Below, one piece after another: positions 12,143 through 20,949 of a stretch of 64,000 nucleotides of DNA. Made by a program: the position numbers and the translations under genes. A model generated the notes under the pieces. That model was not told the origin of the DNA. It searched no databases and was given only the letters and a program-made list of their open reading frames with translations. The stretch's first letter is position 1, and each line of letters opens with the position of its first letter. Location: assembly GCF_902859915.1 (NCBI RefSeq), contig NZ_CADIKK010000007.1, positions 62,001 to 126,000 of the forward strand, given 5' to 3'. The DNA comes from Paraburkholderia ultramafica. Its GTDB lineage: Bacteria; Pseudomonadota; Gammaproteobacteria; Burkholderiales; Burkholderiaceae.

Positions 12143-12925
12143 ATGAAAGCGATTCGTTCCATTGTGCTGATCGCGCTGTGGCAGGCGGTGGCGGTGAGCC
12201 CGGTATTTGCCGTCGACGAACTCGCGCAAATCAGATCCGCAGGCGTGCTCAGGATCGGCACCGAAGGCACTTACGCGCCGTTCACGTATCACGACGAAGC
12301 GGGCAAGTTGACCGGCTTCGATGTGGAACTCGGTACGGCAATCGCGCAGCGGCTTGGCGTCAAGCCGCAATTCACCGAAAGCAAATGGGAAGGTTTGATC
12401 GCCGGTCTCGATGTGAACCGCTACGACGCGGTGATCAATGAAGTGGCCGTCACCGACGCGCGCAAACTCAAATACGACTACTCCGATCCGTACATCACGT
12501 CGCACGCAGTGCTGATCGTCGCGTCGAACAACACGTCGATCAGGTCGTTCGACGACCTGAAGGGCAGAAAGTCGGCCAATACGCTGAGCAGCAACGTCGG
12601 CAAGATCGCGGCGGCGCACGGCGCGCAAGTGATCCCGGCGAAGGGTTTCAACGAATCGATCGATCTGCTGACCGCGGGCCGGGTCGATGCGACCGTCAAC
12701 GACTCGCTGTCGTTCCTCGACCTCGTGAAGCGCGCGCCGGATACGAAGGTGAAGGTCGTCGCCGTCGATACGTCGCCGGACAGCAGCGACAAGTCCGCGG
12801 TGCTGATCCGCAAGGGCAGCCCGAAGTTGCGCGCGGCGATCAACAAGGCGCTTGCCGACATCAGGAAAGACGGCACGTACGAGAAGATTTCGCTGAAGTA
12901 TTTCGGCAGGGACGTGTTCCAGTAA
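12143..12925 (+). CDS. Amino-acid ABC transporter substrate-binding protein, family 3 (orphan)
   Basis: About 260 residues. A signal peptide (MKAIRSIVLIALWQAVAVSP...FA) precedes a type-II periplasmic binding fold with the family-3 signature GFDVELGTAIAQRLGV. Members bind polar amino acids or cystine in the periplasm and deliver them to a membrane ABC complex. The C-terminal stretch (LADIRKDGTYEKISLKYFG) is typical of cystine/glutamine-type binding proteins, but the ligand is not certain. No permease or ATPase gene lies beside it, so it must work with components encoded elsewhere. GTG 12140 and ATG 12143 are adjacent; the ATG is taken, with GGAG upstream. Confidence 0.85.
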   Translation: MKAIRSIVLIALWQAVAVSPVFAVDELAQIRSAGVLRIGTEGTYAPFTYHDEAGKLTGFDVELGTAIAQRLGVKPQFTESKWEGLIAGLDVNRYDAVINEVAVTDARKLKYDYSDPYITSHAVLIVASNNTSIRSFDDLKGRKSANTLSSNVGKIAAAHGAQVIPAKGFNESIDLLTAGRVDATVNDSLSFLDLVKRAPDTKVKVVAVDTSPDSSDKSAVLIRKGSPKLRAAINKALADIRKDGTYEKISLKYFGRDVFQ

Positions 12926-12986
12926 GCGTCACCTGCGGGTCTGAAGCATGCTTGCCTGTATCGCCCGCATCCGGGCGGGCGGCGCA

Positions 12987-13019
12987 CAAAAAAGAAGAGG
13001 GGGCGTCGAAACGCCCCCC
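12987..13019 (-). terminator. Rho-independent terminator of leuA
   Basis: On the minus strand an 8-bp GC stem (GGGGGCGT/ACGCCCCC, four-base loop) is followed by a T-rich run (TCTTCTTTTTT). It lies about 40 bases after the leuA stop codon. A second small CG stem near 12962-12978 serves the plus-strand gene less clearly. Confidence 0.85.
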
Positions 13020-13055
13020 CTCCAACACGCTAAACAGTCAAAGCAGACTGGAGCC

Positions 13056-14783
13056 TCAGACCGCTACATCCTCAGTTGCGTCGTTCAACGCGGCATCGAA
13101 AAAGCGTTCCTTCGCATCCGCATTGGCGCGAGTGTAAGCGCGATTGACGCCGCTGATCACCGCGCGAATCGAAGCCGTCACCAGATTGGCATCGATGCCG
13201 ACGCCGAAGGCGCTGCCGGCCACATCGGCGCCGGCCATTTCGGCGACCGCCACCGCGCGCGCATCCGCGCCTTGCGTCAACGCGCGTTCCTCATAGTGCT
13301 GAATCCGCACCGGCGCGCCGATTGCGTGCATCAACGCGTCGAGTGGACCATTGCCTTCACCGCGCAGCACGCGCGGCATGCCGTCGATTTCGACCGTGAG
13401 CTTGATATGTTCGCGTCCGTCACGCTCGGACAGGCTATGGCCAAGGTAACGAACCGGTTCGACGCTCCGCACGTATTCCTGCTGGAACAATTCCCAGATC
13501 TGCGCGGGCGTCACTTCCTGGCCGCTGTCGTCGGTATGGCGCTGCACGGCCGAGCTGAAGTCGACTTGCAGACGGCGCGGCAACACGACGCCGTAGCTCT
13601 GCTCGAGCAGATAGGCGATGCCGCCTTTACCCGACTGGCTGTTCACGCGAATCACCGAATCGTAGGTGCGGCCGAGATCGCTCGGATCAATCGGCATATA
13701 CGGCACTTCCCAGATCGCGTCCGGCTTCTGCACGGCAAAGCCCTTTTTGATCGCGTCCTGGTGCGAGCCGGAGAACGCAGTGAACACCAGATCGCCGACA
13801 TACGGATGGCGCGGATGCACCGGCAACTGCGTGCATTCCTCGGCGGTGCGCGCGACTTCGTTGATGTTCGAGAAGTCGAGTTCGGGGTCGACGCCCTGCG
13901 TGTACAGGTTCAACGCGAGCGTGACCAGATCCACGTTGCCGGTGCGCTCGCCATTGCCGAACAGGCAGCCTTCGACGCGATCCGCGCCGGCCATCACCGC
14001 GAGTTCCGCCGCGGCCACCGCCGTGCCGCGGTCGTTATGCGGATGGACCGAGACGATCAGCGAATCGCGGCGCGCGAGATTGCGGTGCATCCATTCGATC
14101 TGGTCCGCGTAGACGTTCGGCGTGGCCATTTCGACGGTGGCCGGCAGGTTGACGATTGCCTTGTGTTCGGGCGTCGGTTCCCAGATATCGAACACGGCGT
14201 CGCACACTTCCTTCGCGAAGTCGAGTTCGGTGCCGCTGAACACTTCCGGGCTGTACTGCAGCGTGAAGTGCGTTTCGGGCGTGGCGTCGGCGAGACGCTT
14301 CATCGTGCGGGCGGCTTTTTGCGCGAGTTCCTTGACCCCGCTCTTTTCCAGACCGAAGACGATCTTGCGGAATTCCGGCGCGGTCGCGTTGTAAAGATGG
14401 ACGATCGCGCGCGGCGCGCCACGCAACGATTCGAAAGTGCGTTCGATCAGGTCGTCGCGGGCTTGCGTCAACACTTCGATCGTGACGTCGTCGGGGATAT
14501 GGCCGCCTTCGATCAGCTCACGCACGAAATTGAAGTCGGTTTGCGACGCGGACGGAAACGCGACTTCGATTTCCTTGAAACCGATCTGCACCAGCGTCTT
14601 GAACATGCGCATCTTGCGCTCGGCGTTCATCGGCTCGAACAGTGCCTGATTGCCGTCGCGCAGGTCGGTGCTCATCCAGATCGGCGCGCGCGTGATGGTG
14701 CGCGACGGCCACTGGCGGTCCGTCAAATTGATGGGCTTGAACGAACGGTATTTGGTAGCGGGGCTTTTCAACATTTTCATCAT
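13056..14783 (-). CDS. leuA: 2-Isopropylmalate synthase
   Basis: 575 residues. LeuA condenses acetyl-CoA with 2-ketoisovalerate, the first committed step of leucine synthesis. Seen in order: the catalytic [11 protein letters not shown] motif near residue 42, the metal-binding HPHNDRG motif near residue 246, [17 protein letters not shown], and a C-terminal LeuA regulatory domain where leucine would bind. The N-terminus ([13 protein letters not shown]) marks the long alpha-IPMS type. Two ATGs at 14783 and 14780 and one at 14774 are possible starts, and none has a strong ribosome-binding site. The upstream region encodes a leucine-rich leader peptide (14901-14999), pointing to attenuation by leucine supply. 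It stands apart from other leu genes in this window. Confidence 0.95.
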   Translation of the reverse strand: MMKMLKSPATKYRSFKPINLTDRQWPSRTITRAPIWMSTDLRDGNQALFEPMNAERKMRMFKTLVQIGFKEIEVAFPSASQTDFNFVRELIEGGHIPDDVTIEVLTQARDDLIERTFESLRGAPRAIVHLYNATAPEFRKIVFGLEKSGVKELAQKAARTMKRLADATPETHFTLQYSPEVFSGTELDFAKEVCDAVFDIWEPTPEHKAIVNLPATVEMATPNVYADQIEWMHRNLARRDSLIVSVHPHNDRGTAVAAAELAVMAGADRVEGCLFGNGERTGNVDLVTLALNLYTQGVDPELDFSNINEVARTAEECTQLPVHPRHPYVGDLVFTAFSGSHQDAIKKGFAVQKPDAIWEVPYMPIDPSDLGRTYDSVIRVNSQSGKGGIAYLLEQSYGVVLPRRLQVDFSSAVQRHTDDSGQEVTPAQIWELFQQEYVRSVEPVRYLGHSLSERDGREHIKLTVEIDGMPRVLRGEGNGPLDALMHAIGAPVRIQHYEERALTQGADARAVAVAEMAGADVAGSAFGVGIDANLVTASIRAVISGVNRAYTRANADAKERFFDAALNDATEDVAV

Positions 14784-14900
14784 CCGAGGGTGAGACCAGC
14801 AGGCTGGTAGTCGACCGGACGACGAAAACGCGATACAGGGCCGCCGGTCGGAAACCGGGGCTGGGTCAGTTACTGGGGAATCAAGCGATGCTTCGGTGTA
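14784..14900 (-). promoter_or_regulatory. leuA leader RNA with mutually exclusive stems
   Basis: Between the leader peptide stop and leuA, the segment CCGGTCG (plus-strand 14844-14850) can pair in two ways. It pairs with ACCGG at 14854-14858 in a small hairpin, or with CGACCGG at 14812-14818 in a longer-range stem. A further ACCAG/CTGGT hairpin (14795-14808) sits just before the leuA start. Alternative pairing is what an attenuator needs. No classic terminator with a T run is visible, so control could act on translation initiation. The fold is inferred by eye. Confidence 0.45.
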
Positions 14901-14999
14901 TCAGATGGAAGCGCGCAGCAGCAGACCTAGCCCGGTAGAGCGGGCTAGTAGTAGTGATAGGGTGGTCTGGGCGCGGTACATAGGGCGCAATAGGAACAT
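14901..14999 (-). CDS. leuL: leu leader peptide (attenuator), 32 codons
   Basis: A short open frame 117 bases upstream of leuA, on the same strand. It encodes 32 residues, ten of them leucine: residues 3-4, 14, 16-18, 24 and 26-28. Six of the ten use CTA, a rare codon in such a GC-rich genome, including three CTA in a row, so translation should stall when charged tRNA-Leu is low. This is the hallmark of a leader peptide controlling leucine synthesis. An 8-bp hairpin (CTAGCCCG/CGGGCTAG, 14927-14948) overlaps the leucine codons. No ribosome-binding site is evident at the first ATG. A second in-frame ATG at codon 7 (14981) would give a 26-residue peptide and fits a possible promoter TTGACG (15018-15013), 17-base spacer, TCCTAT (14995-14990). 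Confidence 0.75.
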   Translation of the reverse strand: MFLLRPMYRAQTTLSLLLARSTGLGLLLRASI

Positions 15000-15002
15000 A
15001 TT

Positions 15003-15031
15003 ATCGAAGCGGCGTCAAGCGCCGCTTCGAT
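15003..15031 (-). terminator. 12-bp perfect hairpin after the methyltransferase remnant
   Basis: ATCGAAGCGGCG and its exact complement flank a 5-base loop, directly after the stop codon of the methyltransferase fragment and four bases before the leu leader ATG. It looks like the old terminator of that gene, although the following minus-strand bases (AATATGTT) are a weak T tract. The loop contains the TTGACG that could act as the leu promoter -35 box. Confidence 0.5.
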
Positions 15032-15258
15032 CAATGGACGGGCTTCACGAAGCGCAAGGTCATGCGGTCCGACTCGCCGATCGCCGCATATCTGGCGTGG
15101 TCGACGTCGCCGCCTGCGTAGCTTGGCGGTAGCGACCACACGCCGTTTGGGTAGTTTTTCGTGTCGCGCGAATTGCCGTTCACTTCGCTCTTGCCCACCA
15201 GTTCGAAGCCAGCCGCTCGCGCATGGGCGATCACGTAGTCTTCCGTCACGTAGCCGCT
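15031..15258 (-). pseudogene. C-terminal remnant of a predicted SAM-dependent methyltransferase (COG4798-like)
   Basis: About 75 codons, from SGYVTEDYVIAHARAAGF to IGESDRMTLRFVKP and the stop, match the expected C-terminal end of the predicted methyltransferase family with the GESDRMTL ending. The frame upstream (minus-strand side above 15258) does not look like the family. The SAM-binding domain is missing and the next gene begins at 15415 on the other strand, so only the tail of the gene survives. It probably reflects a deletion during local rearrangement. Family recognition is by eye from the conserved tail. Confidence 0.6.
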
Positions 15259-15414
15259 GACGGGCCTCGTTGAATTTGCGGTGCCGCTTCGATCACACCA
15301 GTGACCGAATCCGAATGGCAAGTTAGCGCGTATCACTGAAGTGATCGGCGTGCGCTGCGCGTGGTTTGAAATCGCCGACATGATCCCATTCATTTCACTT
15401 TGCCGGAGGCAGGT

Positions 15415-15768
15415 ATGAAACGAATATCGAGGGCGTCGAGGGTCGTGCGGGTCCTGCTCTGCGCAACCGCGTGCGGGTTCGCCGCGCACGCGGACGCGCA
15501 GGGTCTGAGCGCGCAGAACGACATGAACGCGCCGCAAAACAGCACGCGTCTGATGCCGCATGCGGCCCTCGGCAGCGAATATCCGACGCACGGCAACCAG
15601 CAGGCGGGTGAACTCAATCTGAATCCGACCGATCCGCGAGCGCAACTGGTCAACGGTTTGCCGAATCACGCCACTGCGGGCGGCTATGGCGCGCCGCTTG
15701 CCGGCGTGCGCACCTACGTGCAGCCGCAGACGCCGATGCCGATGTCGATGCCGACGCCGTCGAACTGA
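15415..15768 (+). CDS. Small secreted hypothetical protein
   Basis: 117 residues. An N-terminal signal peptide (MKRISRASRVVRVLLCATACGFAAHADA) is followed by a polar, low-complexity chain rich in Asn, Gln, Pro and Met, ending in a proline/methionine run. The ATG at 15415 has GGAGG upstream. No family is recognised; similar short exported proteins are common in Burkholderiales. It stands alone, with no function to infer from its neighbours. Some 200 bases after it hold nothing recognisable. Confidence 0.6.
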   Translation: MKRISRASRVVRVLLCATACGFAAHADAQGLSAQNDMNAPQNSTRLMPHAALGSEYPTHGNQQAGELNLNPTDPRAQLVNGLPNHATAGGYGAPLAGVRTYVQPQTPMPMSMPTPSN

Positions 15769-15971
15769 GGGTTCGCGCAGACGCCGGTCGTGCCGCATCT
15801 CGTGCTGGGCAGCAGCGCATCCCGCATGGACCGCGCCGTTTCAGGTCAGGCTCTGCCGACGGATGACCGTCGTCCGGATATCGAACCCCGGACTACCTCG
15901 AGTGAAGCGATCGCCGCACGCCCGGCTCGGCGACGCCATCGGCGCGCTCGCGCACCAACGCTCTCCATCGC

Positions 15972-16637
15972 TCAGATCCCGAACACGATCCGCAACGTAT
16001 CGTTCTGTACGATCACCGACACGCCGATCGCCAGCAGGATCAGCGGCAGCAGCGCGGTGCCGTAGCGCCGGATCGGCGCGCCCAGCAACGGATGCTCGAC
16101 GAGCCACACCGCCGCGGCGCACCACAGCCCGATCATGACGACGAACACTAGCGAGATGAACGCGTTCTCGCCGTGCGAATGACTGGCATACAGTGGCACA
16201 TAGACGGCGAGATTGTCCGAGCCGTTGGCAATCGCCACGCCCGCCACGGTCCAGCTGGATGAGCCGCGGCTTGCCGGGGCCGCGCCGGTCATGCAGGCCG
16301 GATCGGTCGATGCGGGGGTGCCGGCGGCGGCACTTGCCCCGTTCCGCGCGGCTTCCTGTTGTTGCGCATTGCCGGGACCAAAGCGCTCCCACGCCTTGCT
16401 CAAGCCCACGCCGATCGGCAGAATGCCGAGCAAACCGGCATAACCGGCCGGCAAATGCGTCAGCAATGCCGCGAGCAGAAGCGATCCCGCGATCAGGATG
16501 AGCGAGCCCGCATACTGCCCGGCGATTACCCGACGGCGCCCGGTCCGCGCTTCCCCAAGGAACGCGAGCAGCACGAACAGGTTGTCGATATTGGTGGCGG
16601 CGTAAGCCGCGATTGCGAGCAGGGCGAGGCTGAACAT
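15972..16637 (-). CDS. CadD-like cadmium-resistance family membrane transporter
   Basis: 221 residues with about six membrane segments. The N-terminus AAYAATNIDNLFVLLAFLG and the second-half repeat VAGVAIANGSDNLAVYVPLY each carry the NxDN motif of the cadmium resistance (CadD/LysE-like) family. A low-complexity Ala/Ser/Pro loop of about 45 residues links the two halves. Members export or sequester divalent cations, though many have no tested substrate. The ATG at 16637 is chosen because homology begins there; the frame runs on upstream without similarity. No metal-responsive regulator lies next to it. Confidence 0.75.
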   Translation of the reverse strand: MFSLALLAIAAYAATNIDNLFVLLAFLGEARTGRRRVIAGQYAGSLILIAGSLLLAALLTHLPAGYAGLLGILPIGVGLSKAWERFGPGNAQQQEAARNGASAAAGTPASTDPACMTGAAPASRGSSSWTVAGVAIANGSDNLAVYVPLYASHSHGENAFISLVFVVMIGLWCAAAVWLVEHPLLGAPIRRYGTALLPLILLAIGVSVIVQNDTLRIVFGI

Positions 16638-16902
16638 GCGGGAAAGCCGGTCGATACAGCGTTGGGAAAACGGCGCCGCGCCCATTGGCAGGTCCAGCCG
16701 GAAGTGCGGCGACGCGTCGATGGCCGGGCGGCCGGTCAACACCATGCCGGCACGAGCCGCCGCGGTCAAGCGGTCGCCCCGTCGCGCACGTCGCGGCACG
16801 CGGTGAACCAACCCATTGCGTGACCCAGCGGGCGTGCGGGTCCGGTGTCGATCGACAGGTCCGTAAGCTACAATTGCCGACGGCTTGAAAAACGGAACAT
16901 CA

Positions 16903-17436
16903 ATGAAGATTCGGATTCTCTCTATCGCCTGCGTCACGACCGCGGCCGCGCTGCTGGCGGCCTGCACGGCCGTCTCCGTCTCCAGGAACTCGGGCGCATG
17001 CGAGCAGTTGATGCGAAGCAAGCTGGCCGAAACGTCGTCGGATACGCTGAGGGTCGCCAATCGGGCCGCCGCCATCCGCGGTTCGCGGGTGGTGGTCGAA
17101 GGATCGATCGAGCATGTGATGACGGCTTCGGAGGTGGCGGCCGCCACGCCGGCTTCGGCTGCGCCGGCGGCGTCCGCGCCGCGCGGGGCTGCGGGGGCGA
17201 TGTCCGTGGCCGCGGGGGGTGGTGCGGCTGCGGCGGTGTCGTCGGCCTCGGCTGTATCGACAGGGGCATCGGAAGCCGATGCGTCGTTGCAGAAACCGGT
17301 TAAACCGAAGACGGTCAAGGTGCCGGCGGCCGCCGAGTGCACGTTCGACGGCGAGACGCTGAACGTGTTCCGCTGGCTGGCGCCGGCCAGGCTCGCGGCG
17401 CCGCCTGATGAAGCCGCCAGCGAAGCCGCCGGGTGA
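16903..17436 (+). CDS. Putative lipoprotein, hypothetical
   Basis: 177 residues. The N-terminus MKIRILSIACVTTAAALLAAC ends in a lipobox (LLAAC, Cys at 21), so it should be lipid-anchored in the envelope. A folded-looking segment (SGACEQLMRSKLAETSSDTLRVANRAAAIRGSR) is followed by a long Ala/Ser/Gly-rich linker. A short C-terminal segment has one Cys (AAECTFDGETLNVFRWL), perhaps paired with the Cys after the lipobox. No family was recognised. The ATG at 16903 is preferred over one 18 bases upstream because it gives a clean signal peptide. Confidence 0.6.
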   Translation: MKIRILSIACVTTAAALLAACTAVSVSRNSGACEQLMRSKLAETSSDTLRVANRAAAIRGSRVVVEGSIEHVMTASEVAAATPASAAPAASAPRGAAGAMSVAAGGGAAAAVSSASAVSTGASEADASLQKPVKPKTVKVPAAAECTFDGETLNVFRWLAPARLAAPPDEAASEAAG

Positions 17437-17536
17437 CGCAACAGCGGCAATGCCGCAATTGTCGAGTAACGTGCATTGTCCGCGCTTTGCCGTGCTGGCG
17501 AGCGTGCTGGCAGATGAGCCTGCGGGTCGCATGCGC

Positions 17537-19441
17537 TCAGTGGCACCGAGATAAGCCGCACGGCACCATCGCCGCCACCGGCTCACTTTTCCTTTCCCGC
17601 ACCAACTCCAACACACATTCACCGAACGCCTGAGGCCGCCCCTCGAAACACCGCTCGACCGCCCGCGTATCGATCAACCGCTGGCGCAACGCCGTGCGCT
17701 CGGCGTGAGCATCGATCATCCGCACGGCGGCGGCGACGTAGTCCTCGACGCTGTCCGTCACGGTCCACGCCGGCATATCCACGCGCTCAAACAACGCGCC
17801 GTCGATCCGCTCGAACACTTCCGGCCCGCGTTTGCAGACGCCGGGCAAACCCAGCGTGAGTGCATCGACGATACCGTTGGTATTGCCGAACGGAAACGGA
17901 CTGAGAAACAGATCCGCTTGATTGACGCGCGCCAGATAGTCCGCGTAAGCGTGAAAGCCATGCACGAGCGCCCCTGGCAGCGCGTTGCCGATCACGGCGC
18001 GCATCCGGTCGAGTGGCAGGCCGGACGGCACGCCGCTCATGAAGTGAAACTCGATCGGCGTCGCCGCGCGCGCGGCGATCTCACGGCACGCCTCGAGGAA
18101 GCCGGGATTGAGCTTCATCGCGCTTGCCGTGATCACGATCTCCAGCCGCTCGCGCGGCGGCGCAATCCGCGCGACGATCTGCGGCAGCGCCACCGACGGC
18201 CGGTACGGCTGACCGTGCTTCGGCAGCTTCATCAGCCGCTCGCTGAAGCAGGCGGGGTTGCCGACATAGTCTTCCTCGACGCTCACGCAATCGATCTTGT
18301 CGGAATGCGTGGTGGCCGGGTGGCCGAGCCCGGCGATCTGCAGCGGCGCCACGCGCAGGTTCGACATGAACACCGTCAGCACGAACATGCCGACGCTCGG
18401 CATATACAGCACATCCGGCTGTTCGGCCGCGGCGAAATCGCGAATCGTCGCCAGGCATTCGCCGATATAGTCCGGCTCCTCCAGTTCGATGAATCGATCG
18501 AACACCGCTCGACCGACGTCGTCGACCGCGTAGCCAAAACCGAAGCCCACCACCTCGAAATGCTCGCGTGCGGCTTCGAGCGTGTGCGAGTGCGTGCGGT
18601 AAATCGAATGGGCGCCGCTGAACCACTCCAGCACGACCATCATCAGCGGTTTCTTGCCGCGCCGCGTACGGCGCCCGCGCTTCGCGGGAACCGGCTGCGG
18701 CGCCGGCAGATCGGTCAGCCCCAGTTGCGCCAGCTTGCGCCTCACGAGCACGTTGATGTCACGCTTGATCTCATGGCGCCGCGGCGTATCCGCGTAACTG
18801 CAGAACATGTAGGCGTTATGCAGCAACGCGGTCGGCAGGTCGTCGAGGTCGTCGATCTGCCGCAATTTGCCGGGCAGCCATTCGATCAGCGCTTCGCGTT
18901 TGAGGTGCGCATTCGCCGAACCTTTGAATGTCGGTGCCAGCAGGACGAGAGCGAGGCTGGCGGCGAGCGTTTTGTCATATGCCCACAGCGCGGCGAAGTC
19001 GAGTTCCAGTTCGGACTCGGTCGCATAGAGCGTGCAAAGCTTTTCGACGAAACGGTCGCCGGCCAGAAACTCCGCGTTCTCCGGACCGCGCGGATTCAGA
19101 TGGCGAGCGACGTGGTCCGCGTTGCCGAACGCGGTGGTGGAGAACACCAGGCCGGTCCATTCATGCAGCGTCAGAAACAGGTTGAAGCAGGCGGGCGGCA
19201 GCTCGAATTGCGGATCGGCGAAGAGCGTCGAGGCCGCGCTCGCGAGGCGTGTGCAGAAGCGCAGGCGCTGCTCGGCCGCCGGCAGATCGATCATGCCCGA
19301 TGCGAGGAAGCTCTCGTCGAGCTTGCCGCGCTTCTGTTGAAGGAGCGCCAGCGCGGCTATCAGCTGGACCGAGGCTTTGACGTGCTGCCGTGTATAGACG
19401 AGCTGCTCGAAGTGGTCGAGCGAAAAGGTGGATGCTTCCAT
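17537..19441 (-). CDS. HMW1C-like N-glycosyltransferase (GT41 family)
   Basis: 634 residues. An all-helical N-terminal half precedes a GT-B-type catalytic half starting near residue 260 (LMMVVLEWFSGAHSIYRTHS). Characteristic stretches include MPSVGMFVLTVFMSNLRVAPLQIAGLGHPATT, PFPFGNTNGIVDALTLGLPGVCKRG and a conserved FHFMSG segment. HMW1C enzymes are cytoplasmic and add glucose or galactose to asparagine in NX(S/T) sequons of adhesins before export. In Haemophilus the target adhesin and its secretion pore are encoded next to it; here neither is in the window. It follows DUF3443/DUF2844 genes on the same strand by 185 bases. Confidence 0.85.
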   Translation of the reverse strand: MEASTFSLDHFEQLVYTRQHVKASVQLIAALALLQQKRGKLDESFLASGMIDLPAAEQRLRFCTRLASAASTLFADPQFELPPACFNLFLTLHEWTGLVFSTTAFGNADHVARHLNPRGPENAEFLAGDRFVEKLCTLYATESELELDFAALWAYDKTLAASLALVLLAPTFKGSANAHLKREALIEWLPGKLRQIDDLDDLPTALLHNAYMFCSYADTPRRHEIKRDINVLVRRKLAQLGLTDLPAPQPVPAKRGRRTRRGKKPLMMVVLEWFSGAHSIYRTHSHTLEAAREHFEVVGFGFGYAVDDVGRAVFDRFIELEEPDYIGECLATIRDFAAAEQPDVLYMPSVGMFVLTVFMSNLRVAPLQIAGLGHPATTHSDKIDCVSVEEDYVGNPACFSERLMKLPKHGQPYRPSVALPQIVARIAPPRERLEIVITASAMKLNPGFLEACREIAARAATPIEFHFMSGVPSGLPLDRMRAVIGNALPGALVHGFHAYADYLARVNQADLFLSPFPFGNTNGIVDALTLGLPGVCKRGPEVFERIDGALFERVDMPAWTVTDSVEDYVAAAVRMIDAHAERTALRQRLIDTRAVERCFEGRPQAFGECVLELVRERKSEPVAAMVPCGLSRCH

Positions 19442-19625
19442 CGGGCGCTTTCAAGATTGGCATGACTAACTATCCTGAAAAGAGAAGTTAGCCGAAGCCT
19501 TGAATTATCACAGCCGCCCGATATCAAATTTGCCTGCTCGACGAATTTGGGAATTTTCCGCGTGGACTGACACCGTACCAGCACGGTCGCGGCACCCCGC
19601 GTTCGGAGCGCTTTCAGAACGCGCT

Positions 19626-20903
19626 TCAGAACGCATAGTAAGGACCCTGCCCGGCGGACGTATCGCGCGACGCGATCGCCGTGTAGACGCGCCGTCCGAA
19701 GAAGAACGGCAAGCCCCAGCCGAAGCCGCGGGCGGCAATGCCGGCAAGATTGTTGAACGCGCTATTCGGCGAGGCGAACAGCGAATTCGAATTACCGATC
19801 GAGAACGATACCGTGCTCGACACGCCATCCGCGCCGACGATCGCGGCGGTGGTCGTTTGCGTCGAACTCGGGCAATACCAGAAGCCGCACCGCGGAAACT
19901 GGGCATTGCGGAAGAAGAGCCCGTTCGAGCCGCTGTCCATATAACTTTGCGCATACGTCTGGCCGGCTACGTTCGTGACCACGTAGCCGTTCACCGCATT
20001 CGCCTTGACGACGCTGGCGCCGCCGAGCGTATTGTTCGCCTGGGTGCCGATGCCGAAGATCAGCGAGCCCGACACGCTGGTCGCGCCGGCATCGGCGATG
20101 GCCGGCAGGTCGATTACCACACCGTTGTTGTCGAGCGCGAAGCGGCTGACCGGATTGGCCACTTGCTGCGCGAGCGCCTGCGCGCTCGCCACGCAGGCGC
20201 CGCTGGCGTCGCAACTGTAGTACCAGCGCGGCAGTGCGGCGCTGGCGCAGCCGCCGCCGCAGTCGGTCGTGAACAGGCCGACGCCGAGAATGCCGTTGGC
20301 GCGCAGACCCGCGACCGTCAGCATCGCCGGGCCGGAGCTGCCGCACTCGGCGGGTACTTTGGCAAGCGTCGGGTCGGCGATCAGATGGATCGGGAGCGAC
20401 TCGGCCAGCTGGCCGGCCATGCGTACGTCCGCGCGACGCACCGCGCCCCACGCGTAGCCGCTGCCGAACACCGCGCATTCGCCCGTGACCCCGCTGCCCG
20501 ACGGCACCGCTGGCAGCGCAAGACTCGCCGGCAGCGCGGAGGCGAGAATCCGCAAGCCGTTCGAGCCGGTGTCTACCTGGATATCGTCGATGGTCGCGCA
20601 GTTGCTGGTGCCGGACTGGCAGACGGTGACGCTGGTTGTCAACATGTTGCGCGTCAATCCGGGCGCCATGGCGACCGAGACCGGCTGGACATTCGGCGTG
20701 TTCGACTGCGGCACATTGACGGTCCCACTGGGGGTGGACGCGCCGGACGGCGTGGCGGCTGCCGGTGCGCTGGCTGCGCCCGGACTGCTGGCCGCGCCCG
20801 TCTGCGATGAGCCGGCCGGCGTGCTGCCGCCGCCTCCGCCGCCACAACCGGCCAGGGCCGCGCAGACGAGGAGCAGGGCATGGAGTCGAGAGGAGGATTT
20901 CAT
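19626..20903 (-). CDS. DUF3443 family lipoprotein
   Basis: 425 residues. The signal peptide ends in a lipobox (ALAGC near residue 18) followed by a glycine run and an Ala/Ser/Pro-rich linker. The main domain shows IDDIQVDTGSNGLRIL and YMDSGSNGLFF, two DTGS/DSGS-type motifs reminiscent of aspartic-protease folds, and several paired cysteines. DUF3443 proteins are mostly found in Burkholderiales, usually with DUF2844, as here (46 bases apart, same strand). The function is unknown. The ATG at 20903 gives the signal peptide and has GAGAGGAG upstream on the minus strand. Confidence 0.8.
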   Translation of the reverse strand: MKSSSRLHALLLVCAALAGCGGGGGGSTPAGSSQTGAASSPGAASAPAAATPSGASTPSGTVNVPQSNTPNVQPVSVAMAPGLTRNMLTTSVTVCQSGTSNCATIDDIQVDTGSNGLRILASALPASLALPAVPSGSGVTGECAVFGSGYAWGAVRRADVRMAGQLAESLPIHLIADPTLAKVPAECGSSGPAMLTVAGLRANGILGVGLFTTDCGGGCASAALPRWYYSCDASGACVASAQALAQQVANPVSRFALDNNGVVIDLPAIADAGATSVSGSLIFGIGTQANNTLGGASVVKANAVNGYVVTNVAGQTYAQSYMDSGSNGLFFRNAQFPRCGFWYCPSSTQTTTAAIVGADGVSSTVSFSIGNSNSLFASPNSAFNNLAGIAARGFGWGLPFFFGRRVYTAIASRDTSAGQGPYYAF

Positions 20904-20949
20904 GGCGGGGTGTAGATCGTCGAGAGGTTGTCTTGAGGGCTCGTCTGCG

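Noticed and set aside
12948..14810. A 620-codon open frame on the plus strand opposite leuA
   Set aside because: Antisense shadow of leuA. The composition is Arg/His-heavy with no recognisable fold.
15031..15798. Full 255-codon minus-strand gene including the methyltransferase tail
   Set aside because: Only the last 75 codons look like the family. The upstream part is the shadow of the secreted-protein gene at 15415.
17705..19465. A 586-codon open frame opposite the HMW1C gene
   Set aside because: Antisense shadow; no motifs and biased composition.
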